From assembly GCA_017651385.1 (NCBI GenBank), contig JAGCCY010000229.1, forward strand, positions 1 through 5,007: a DNA stretch of 5,007 nt, given 5' to 3'. The position numbers and the translations under genes were made by a program. This DNA is from Lachnospiraceae bacterium. GTDB lineage: Bacteria; Bacillota; Clostridia; Lachnospirales; Lachnospiraceae. The notes beneath the pieces are model-generated. The model did not search any database. It worked only from the letters and a program-made list of their open reading frames with translations, and was not told the origin of the DNA. This document shows positions 1 to 5,007 of the stretch, one piece after another; the first letter of the stretch is position 1, and each line of letters begins with the position of its first letter.

Positions 1-723
1 AAGGTCACCATTATCCGCACAAATTACAAGGACGCCATTAAAAATCTAAAGGATTTGGGCGTTACCGGAGTCGACGGGATACTCCTTGATCTGGGCGTCA
101 GTTCTTATCAGCTCGATACAGAGGAAAGAGGTTTTTCCTACAAAAGCGACTCTCCTCTTGACATGCGGATGGACCAAAGACAACGCCTTACGGCAAAAGA
201 GATAATCAACACATATTCACAAAAGGATCTGTGCAGGATTATCAGGGATTATGGGGAAGATAATTTTGCAGCCAACATCGCTAAGCATATATGCGAGGCG
301 AGAGCTGATAAACCTATAGAGACCACATACGAATTGAACGACATCATCAAAGCGGCGATCCCCGCCAAGATAAGAGCCACGGGCGGACACCCGTCCAAAA
401 GGACCTTTCAGGCGATAAGGATCGAATGTAATCACGAACTTGATGTCTTAAGGGATTCGATCGATGAGATGATCGATTTCCTAAATCCCGGCGGCAGGAT
501 GGCGGTGATAACCTTCCATTCGCTGGAGGACAGGATAGTAAAAACATTATTCAGAAAGAACGAAAACCCGTGCACATGCCCGAAAAACTTTCCGGTCTGC
601 GTGTGCGGCAATGTTCCTAAAGGATTCAACGTAAACAAAAAGCCAATAGTTCCTTCGGAGAAGGAACTTTCGGAAAACTCAAGATCAAAGAGTGCAAAGT
701 TAAGAGTATTCGAGAGGAAGTAA
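1..723 (+). CDS. rsmH: 16S rRNA (cytosine(1402)-N(4))-methyltransferase RsmH, 5'-truncated by the window edge
   Basis: Frame 1 is open from the first base to a TAA at 721-723, giving 240 codons with no start in view. RsmH (formerly MraW) is usually about 310 residues, so roughly 70 N-terminal residues, including the glycine-rich SAM-binding loop, lie upstream. The family methylates N4 of C1402 in the decoding centre of 16S rRNA, using SAM, in the cytoplasm. Visible signatures, numbered from the first codon: [15 protein letters not shown] (25-39), SPLDMRMD (51-58), [20 protein letters not shown] (128-147), TFHSLEDR (171-178), a Cys-rich segment CxCx6CxC (191-202), and the closing [14 protein letters not shown] (227-240). 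A start could be drawn at the TTG at 55-57, but homologous sequence continues upstream of it, so that would be an artefact of truncation. It is the usual first or second gene of dcw clusters, commonly after mraZ. Identity is secure; only the true start is unknown. Confidence 0.97.
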   Translation, partial: KVTIIRTNYKDAIKNLKDLGVTGVDGILLDLGVSSYQLDTEERGFSYKSDSPLDMRMDQRQRLTAKEIINTYSQKDLCRIIRDYGEDNFAANIAKHICEARADKPIETTYELNDIIKAAIPAKIRATGGHPSKRTFQAIRIECNHELDVLRDSIDEMIDFLNPGGRMAVITFHSLEDRIVKTLFRKNENPCTCPKNFPVCVCGNVPKGFNVNKKPIVPSEKELSENSRSKSAKLRVFERK

Positions 724-737
724 CAGTCAGGGACGAC

Positions 738-744
738 AAGGGAG
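738..744 (+). promoter_or_regulatory. Ribosome binding site of the ftsL-like gene
   Basis: The purine run AAGGGAG ends 6 bases before the ATG at 751. It is the only strong Shine-Dalgarno match in the 27-base gap after rsmH and supports this start. No promoter or terminator is seen in the gap, so the gene is probably read from the rsmH transcript. Confidence 0.7.
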
Positions 745-750
745 AATGCA

Positions 751-1194
751 ATGAAGAACACATACGTAAGAGGAGCGGAAGCAAGAAAGATCGATGTAAG
801 GACGGCGGTATTTGCCGAACCTACGCACAGAACCCTTCGTGAGATGGAAGGCGAAAAGAAACGCCAGAAAAAGATGCATATGAGTTTTCTCTATATCGCA
901 TTTTTGTGTGCTGCGTTCTTTTGTTTCGGATACTCACTTATATCCTATATAAAACTTCAGGCGGAGATAAATGCCTCCGTTGACCGCATAAGCGCATACG
1001 AAGTCGAACTCAACAATTTGACGCTTGCAAATGATGATGAGTATAGTAAAATGGTTAATGCGGTTGATCTTGAAGAGGTAAAAAGGATCGCGGTCGAAGA
1101 ACTCGGTATGGTATACGCCGATGAAAATCAGGTCATTACATACACAAGAGAAAACAGCGATTACGTAAGACAACTTCAGGATATAACTGATTAG
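751..1194 (+). CDS. ftsL: FtsL/DivIC-like bitopic cell division protein
   Basis: 147 residues. A basic cytoplasmic N-terminus (about 1-44, with a KKRQKK patch at 36-41) is followed by one membrane segment (about 45-67, FLYIAFLCAAFFCFGYSLI) and an extracellular part. The stretch from about 68 to 100 looks helical and suited to a short coiled coil. The C-terminal block VDLEEVKRIAVEELGMVYADENQVITY resembles the 'A-x-x-LGM...Q' box of septum formation initiator proteins (FtsL/DivIC). Sequence conservation in this family is low, so the call rests on topology, the LGM box and position between rsmH and a class B PBP, the standard place for ftsL. By family, the protein would pair with DivIC and DivIB/FtsQ and activate FtsW and its PBP at the septum. 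The start is supported by the ribosome binding site 6 bases upstream. A distant DivIC-like paralogue is the main alternative. Confidence 0.82.
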   Translation: MKNTYVRGAEARKIDVRTAVFAEPTHRTLREMEGEKKRQKKMHMSFLYIAFLCAAFFCFGYSLISYIKLQAEINASVDRISAYEVELNNLTLANDDEYSKMVNAVDLEEVKRIAVEELGMVYADENQVITYTRENSDYVRQLQDITD

Positions 1195-1211
1195 CTGGGT
1201 GTCAGGTTTTG
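1195..1211 (+). promoter_or_regulatory. Weak translation start region of the PBP gene (TTG start)
   Basis: Only 14 bases separate the ftsL stop (1192-1194) from the TTG at 1209. GGTG at 1199-1202 could pair weakly with the 16S tail at a suitable distance; AGG at 1204-1206 is too close to be a normal site. Frame 3 offers no ATG or GTG between the ftsL stop and this TTG. The next in-frame ATG (1302) would remove the basic N-terminus and begin inside the membrane segment. The weak start suggests coupling to translation of the ftsL-like gene. Confidence 0.5.
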
Positions 1212-3275
1212 AATAAAGATGATAACGGCCGCAGGGCAATAAGAAGAGCGGCAAAGAAAAATCAGAGCAGAATCGTATCAAACAGGCTGGGAGTATTATT
1301 TATGATAGTACTCCTGGCTTTTGTTGGTTTGGGCTTAAGAGTCATATTCATAACAAAAGAAAACAACAACGAATACCAGCAGCGCATTCTTTCTCAGCAG
1401 GCATACGATTCACAGCCCATAGCCGCAAAGCGCGGCGAGATCGTGGACTGTAACGGCACCGTTCTTGCGGCCAGCAAGGAAAATTACAATGTGATCTTGG
1501 ATGTAAGGGCTTTGCTTGATGCGGATGAACTTGCAAAGAACACCACTCCTTCAAACGAAACGATAAGGACGCTCGTCAATATATTCGGAGTCGATGAAAA
1601 TGCCATACGTTCATATATCAAAGACGTGCCGAATTCAAGATATTATGTGGTAAAGAAGGGCATTACATATGATGAGATGATCCATTTTACCGCCTATACC
1701 ACAAAGCCTGCCGAAGATAACGCCGACAACAGCCTCTATAATAAGAATATTACAGGCGTCTGGTTTGAAAAATATTATGTAAGAGATTATCCGCAGAGCA
1801 CGCTTGCATGTGATGTTATCGGTTTTTCAAAGAGTGAGGGCATGGCCTCGTACGGCCTTGAACAGTATTACAACGATATCCTTACCGGTACCGCGGGCAG
1901 AAAATACGGATTTTTAAGTGACGAGACGACGGTCGAGATCACGACCATCCCCGCAGTTGACGGTGATACGCTTGTTACGACACTTGATGCAAACGTCCAG
2001 CTTATGGTCGAAAAGCATTTAAGGGAATTTGCCGAAGAATACAAAGACAACGCGCGCGCAGGGTGGGGTGCCAACAATATAGGCTGTATAGTGATGAGGG
2101 CCAACAGCGGTGAGATACTCGCCATGGCAAGCTTTCCCAATTTTGACCTTAACAATACGGAAGATCTCTCGATCCTCTATACGGACGAGCAGGTTAAACA
2201 GATGCAGGAAGACGGCACATACAAGGATGCCTGTGATGCACTGTGGAAGAACTTCTGCATTTCCGATACATATGAGCCGGGTTCCGTTATGAAGCCCTTT
2301 ACAGTAGGTATGGGCCTTGAGACGGGGCGGCTTACGGGCAATGAAAGCTATACTTGCTACGGTTCGCTTAAATACGGCGATCATGAGATCCATTGTCATA
2401 ATACGCTGGGTGACGGTACACTCTCCGTAAGAGGAGCGGTGGCAAAGTCATGTAACGTTGCACTTATGCATATGGCAGAGACCATAGGACCTGAAATATT
2501 CCTTCAGTATCAGGGTATATACAATCTCGGTCTTAAGACAAATATAGATCTTGCCGGTGAAGCGAGAACCGCGAATCTTGTGTTTACCGACAGAACACTT
2601 GGCGAGACCGAACTTGCTACCGCTTCGTTCGGTCAGGGCTTTAATGTATCCATGATACAGATGTGTGCGGGCTATGCCGCTTTGGTAAACGGCGGCTATT
2701 ATTATGAGCCCCATGTTGTATCAAAGATATTGAGTCCTACCGGTACGGTCGTCAAAAATGTGGAGCCGAGGCTTATCAAACAGGTTGTAAGCAATTCGAC
2801 CTCCGACAAGCTACTGGATTACTGTAACGCAGTCGTAACTGAAGGTACGGGCTGGAGAGCAAAACCCGCAGGATATGCTATCGGCGGAAAGACCGGGACT
2901 GCGGAGACACTTCCCCGAGGAAACCACGAATATGTTGTTTCCTTTATAAGCCATGCTCCCGCTGACAATCCCGAGATTATCTGTTATGTTGTTATAGACA
3001 GGCCGAACGTGGCAATGCAGGAAGACGCAAAGTATGCGACAATATTATCCAAAGCGATCCTTACCGATATACTTCCGTATCTTAACATTCCGATGACCGA
3101 AGAGCTTTCGGACGAAGATATAGAGGAACTTAGCGAACTTGAACTTTCGGTACTTACCGGAAGGATCGAAACCGCAGTGGACGATGCGGGAGACGGCAGT
3201 GCGGACACGCCGGATCCGACCGTTGACCTGTCGGATGAAGCCAAGGAAAGGGCACAGGAAGGAAATACTCCATGA
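1209..3275 (+). CDS. Class B penicillin-binding protein, D,D-transpeptidase of the FtsI/PBP2B/SpoVD type
   Basis: 688 residues from a TTG start. It cross-links septal peptidoglycan by D-Ala-D-Ala transpeptidation on the outer face of the membrane, working with an FtsW-type glycosyltransferase. In order: a basic cytoplasmic tail (1-26), a membrane anchor (about 27-48), the PBP dimerisation/pedestal region starting at RGEIVDCNGTVLA (75-87) and including YGLEQYYNDILTG (215-227), then the transpeptidase domain (about 288-620). All three catalytic motifs are present: SxxK as S359-V-M-K362, SxN as S414-C-N416, and KTG at 561-563. The protein ends in an acidic tail (about 630-688) with no PASTA domain. 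Cys396 and Cys415 appear to match the redox-sensitive pair of Bacillus subtilis SpoVD. The gene overlaps mraY by 4 bases. Position after ftsL argues for the division PBP; the cysteine pair also fits SpoVD. The sequence does not settle vegetative versus sporulation use, so no symbol is given. Confidence 0.95.
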   Translation: MNKDDNGRRAIRRAAKKNQSRIVSNRLGVLFMIVLLAFVGLGLRVIFITKENNNEYQQRILSQQAYDSQPIAAKRGEIVDCNGTVLAASKENYNVILDVRALLDADELAKNTTPSNETIRTLVNIFGVDENAIRSYIKDVPNSRYYVVKKGITYDEMIHFTAYTTKPAEDNADNSLYNKNITGVWFEKYYVRDYPQSTLACDVIGFSKSEGMASYGLEQYYNDILTGTAGRKYGFLSDETTVEITTIPAVDGDTLVTTLDANVQLMVEKHLREFAEEYKDNARAGWGANNIGCIVMRANSGEILAMASFPNFDLNNTEDLSILYTDEQVKQMQEDGTYKDACDALWKNFCISDTYEPGSVMKPFTVGMGLETGRLTGNESYTCYGSLKYGDHEIHCHNTLGDGTLSVRGAVAKSCNVALMHMAETIGPEIFLQYQGIYNLGLKTNIDLAGEARTANLVFTDRTLGETELATASFGQGFNVSMIQMCAGYAALVNGGYYYEPHVVSKILSPTGTVVKNVEPRLIKQVVSNSTSDKLLDYCNAVVTEGTGWRAKPAGYAIGGKTGTAETLPRGNHEYVVSFISHAPADNPEIICYVVIDRPNVAMQEDAKYATILSKAILTDILPYLNIPMTEELSDEDIEELSELELSVLTGRIETAVDDAGDGSADTPDPTVDLSDEAKERAQEGNTP
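3257..3275 (+). promoter_or_regulatory. ATGA stop-start overlap and ribosome binding site of mraY
   Basis: The PBP stop (TGA, 3273-3275) and the mraY start (ATG, 3272-3274) share four bases as ATGA. A purine-rich Shine-Dalgarno sequence, GGAAGGA at 3257-3263, lies inside the end of the PBP gene, 8 bases before the ATG. This arrangement normally gives translational coupling and supports the chosen mraY start. Confidence 0.8.
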
Positions 3276-4231
3276 CAAATACAGAAATAATTTCCGGGCT
3301 TGCGGCTTTTTTGTTAAGCGCTGTTTTGGGCCCGGTCGTAATACCGGTATTAAGAAGGATAAAAGCCGGACAGACAGAGAGAGAAGACGGCCCCGAATCG
3401 CACCTTAAAAAGACAGGAACTCCCACGATGGGAGCATTTATCTTTTTAATACCTTTCATAACGGTCTTTACGGTGGTTTCTTTTAAAGAACCCGGACTTT
3501 TACCCGTTTTGTTTTTAACGATAGGTTTTGCCGTTGTCGGCTTTGTGGATGACTTCATAAAAGTTGTGCTCAAAAGATCCGAAGGGCTTACACCCGCACA
3601 GAAGATGGCACTTCAGATAGTGGTGGCGGCAGCATATTCGGTACTTTGTTATTTTAAAGCAGGCGGTGAATTCAGGTTTCTTATCCCGTTTACTACCGGA
3701 TACGCAACGCTTGGCTGGATCGGGATCCCGATACTTGCATTTATCGTCATCGGTACGGTCAACGGTTCCAACTTTACCGACGGAGTTGACGGACTTGAGG
3801 CAAGTGTGACTGCCGCGATATGTGCATTTTTGTTTGTCGTGGGAAAGATGTATGCTCCTTTTGCAAGTACAGCTTCCGCAGTCATGTTTGGCGCACTTAT
3901 GGGCTTTTTATTGTATAATGTCAACAAAGCCAAAGTGTTTATGGGCGATACCGGCTCGCTTGCTCTTGGCGGATTTGTGGTAGCGGTGGCCCATATCCTT
4001 AATCTCGAATTTTATCTTCCGTTTATCTGTCTTATCTATTTTGCGGAAGTTTTAAGCGTTATAATACAGGTTTCGTATTTTAAGATCACACACGGAAAAC
4101 GTGTTTTCAGGATGGCTCCGATCCATCATCATTTTGAGCTCGGAGGCTGGAGCGAGACCAAGGTTGTATGCGTATTTACAATAGTTACAATGGTTATATG
4201 TGCTTTCTGTCTTTTGTTTATCAATATCTAG
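3272..4231 (+). CDS. mraY: Phospho-N-acetylmuramoyl-pentapeptide transferase MraY
   Basis: 319 residues, normal for Gram-positive MraY. This polytopic inner-membrane enzyme transfers phospho-MurNAc-pentapeptide from UDP to undecaprenyl phosphate, giving lipid I and UMP, the first membrane step of peptidoglycan synthesis. Many hydrophobic segments fit the family's ten-helix fold. Signatures: GQTEREDGPESHLKKTGTPT (33-52) at the first cytoplasmic loop, FVDDF with the acidic pair D93-D94, NFTDGVDGLE (167-176), FMGDTGSL with D226 (223-230), and the HHH motif MAPIHHHFELGG (281-292). These include the Asp and His residues known to serve Mg2+ and substrate binding in the family. One deviation is TPTMGA (50-55) where TPTMGG is usual. 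The start overlaps the upstream PBP stop as ATGA and is preceded by a good ribosome binding site. The presence of the HHH box and the dcw context separate it from WecA/TagO-type relatives. Confidence 0.98.
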   Translation: MTNTEIISGLAAFLLSAVLGPVVIPVLRRIKAGQTEREDGPESHLKKTGTPTMGAFIFLIPFITVFTVVSFKEPGLLPVLFLTIGFAVVGFVDDFIKVVLKRSEGLTPAQKMALQIVVAAAYSVLCYFKAGGEFRFLIPFTTGYATLGWIGIPILAFIVIGTVNGSNFTDGVDGLEASVTAAICAFLFVVGKMYAPFASTASAVMFGALMGFLLYNVNKAKVFMGDTGSLALGGFVVAVAHILNLEFYLPFICLIYFAEVLSVIIQVSYFKITHGKRVFRMAPIHHHFELGGWSETKVVCVFTIVTMVICAFCLLFINI

Positions 4232-4233
4232 TC

Positions 4234-4237
4234 GGAG
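4234..4237 (+). promoter_or_regulatory. Ribosome binding site of ftsW
   Basis: GGAG lies 4 bases before the ATG at 4242, within the 10-base gap after the mraY stop. The spacing is slightly short, but no other start is close: the next in-frame ATG is codon 31, inside the first membrane helix. The 7-mer GGAGAAT recurs at 4244-4250 across the start codon. Confidence 0.6.
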
Positions 4238-4241
4238 AATT

Positions 4242-5007
4242 ATGGAGAATAAGCAGGAAAGAATAAATAAAAGGTATTTTGATTTTTCACTCCTTTTCAT
4301 AGTGCTCTTTCTTTTGGCGTTCGGGCTTGTAATGGTATATTCCACAAGCTCTTATTCCGCTTCTCTGGATTTTGACGGAGACAGTCTTTATTATCTTAAA
4401 AGGCAGCTTATATCCGTTGCCGTGGGAATCGTTGTCATGGCCTTAGCGGCTTTGTTTCCTTACGGGGTATATAAAAAGCTTGCGGGACCGGCATACCTGT
4501 TCGGTCTTGTGAGTATCCTTCTTATACTTACGCCTTTGGGATATACGGCAAACGGTGCGAAAAGATGGCTCCGTTTCGGCTCTCTTTCCATTCAGCCCGC
4601 AGAGATCTGTAAGTTATGTGTCATAATATTCGTGGCCTCGCTTTTATCAAAAATGGGGCCCAAAGTCCGTGCCGGCTGGAAAGGTTTCTGGTTTCCGATG
4701 ATCCCCACGGGCATAATATGTGCGCTTATTTATTTTCTTACCGACAACCTAAGTTCCGCCCTTATCATAGGGCTTATTCCCATAATCATGATAATCGTAA
4801 GTGAAAGAAAGAACATGTGGGCCAAGATAGCACTCACATCGTTTTTTGCCGTCTGTGTATTGGCGGTCTTGCTTGTTGTTTCGGGACATCTTCCCGCATC
4901 CTTAAGCTTCCGTTTGGAAAGGATCCAGGCGTGGCTCAATCCCGAGGCATATGCGGACGGAAAAGGCATGCAGGTGCTTCAGTCTCTTTACGGGATAGGA
5001 TCGGGCG
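4242..5007 (+). CDS. ftsW: SEDS-family peptidoglycan glycosyltransferase FtsW, 3'-truncated by the window edge
   Basis: Frame 3 is open from the ATG at 4242 to the window end, giving 255 codons; FtsW/RodA/SpoVE proteins are usually 370-420 residues. SEDS proteins polymerise lipid II into glycan strands and act with a class B PBP. Visible: a short basic N-terminus, a first helix at about 14-34 running into LVMVYSTSSY, a helix at about 54-72, a third at about 83-99, the conserved GAKRWLRFGSLSIQPAEICKL block (105-125), further helices at about 153-167, 171-187 and 195-214, and the start of the large outer loop with FRLERIQAWLNPEA (223-236) and MQVLQSLYGIGSG (243-255). The catalytic Asp of that loop lies beyond the window. 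The loop usually marked by a PDLGT-like motif here reads TDNLSSA (167-173). RodA or SpoVE are alternatives by sequence alone; position after mraY and a division-type PBP favours FtsW. Confidence 0.93.
   Translation, partial: MENKQERINKRYFDFSLLFIVLFLLAFGLVMVYSTSSYSASLDFDGDSLYYLKRQLISVAVGIVVMALAALFPYGVYKKLAGPAYLFGLVSILLILTPLGYTANGAKRWLRFGSLSIQPAEICKLCVIIFVASLLSKMGPKVRAGWKGFWFPMIPTGIICALIYFLTDNLSSALIIGLIPIIMIIVSERKNMWAKIALTSFFAVCVLAVLLVVSGHLPASLSFRLERIQAWLNPEAYADGKGMQVLQSLYGIGSG

Noticed and set aside
55..57. TTG as a possible start of rsmH
   Set aside because: The frame stays open to the window edge and the conserved methyltransferase fold needs about 70 more residues upstream.
726..1206. GTCAGG repeated in both gaps flanking the ftsL-like gene (726-731 and 1201-1206)
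   Set aside because: A hexamer occurring twice is at chance level, and the two copies sit at different distances from the start codons.
1737..1742. TATAAT inside the PBP gene
   Set aside because: No recognisable -35 sequence at the right distance.
3339..3352. Perfect 14-base palindrome TAATACCGGTATTA near the start of mraY
   Set aside because: It lies within codons for the first MraY helix. A perfect 14-base palindrome is expected about 0.3 times by chance in 5 kb, and no promoter is nearby.
3154..3573. Minus-strand open frame of 139 codons across the PBP-mraY junction
   Set aside because: It is antisense to two well-supported genes, resembles no known family and has no convincing start signals; other minus-strand frames, such as 2019-2399 and 432-761, fail for the same reasons.
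3888..3919. TATAAT with an upstream TTGGCG inside mraY, a possible promoter for ftsW
   Set aside because: The spacer is 20 bases, the -35 match is poor and there is no proper extended -10. In this codon context a chance TATAAT is not surprising.
4234..4250. Direct repeat GGAGAAT at the ftsW start
   Set aside because: The first copy is explained as the ribosome binding site and the second as the start and second codons; seven bases is too short to claim more.

Overview
The window is an ordinary-looking stretch of a bacterial division and cell wall (dcw) cluster. Five genes lie head to tail on the + strand and fill almost all of it: rsmH (5' end missing), an ftsL-like gene, a class B penicillin-binding protein gene of the FtsI/PBP2B/SpoVD type, mraY, and ftsW (3' end missing). 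No RNA genes, mobile elements, CRISPR arrays or phage genes are visible, and no gene-free stretch is longer than about 30 bases.

The organism is most likely an anaerobic Firmicute of class Clostridia, probably Lachnospiraceae. This rests on the Firmicute-type Cys-rich segment in RsmH, the form of the FtsL N-terminus, PBP signatures such as FCISDTYEPGS and SCN, polypurine ribosome binding sites, and mid-range GC with many AGG/AGA, ATA and CTT codons. The family assignment is recollection-based, not the result of a search.

Layout: 1-723 rsmH (last 240 codons); 724-750 short gap with a good ribosome binding site; 751-1194 ftsL-like; 1195-1208 short gap; 1209-3275 PBP gene starting with TTG; 3272-3275 ATGA overlap; 3272-4231 mraY; 4232-4241 short gap; 4242 to the window end, ftsW (first 255 codons). 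The tight spacing and absence of any terminator point to one transcript, presumably starting upstream of rsmH.

How the genes fit together: MraY makes lipid I at the inner face of the membrane. FtsW polymerises the finished, flipped lipid II into glycan at the septum. The class B PBP cross-links that glycan as FtsW's partner. The FtsL-like bitopic protein belongs to the FtsL/DivIC/FtsQ group that activates the FtsW-PBP pair. RsmH methylates 16S rRNA and is a usual passenger at the start of the cluster.

No new system is evident. The points most worth a second look are a cysteine pair in the PBP that appears to match the redox-sensitive pair of SpoVD, the lack of PASTA domains and presence of an acidic tail in the same PBP, the absence of murE, murF and murD from their common places, and a non-canonical FtsW membrane motif.
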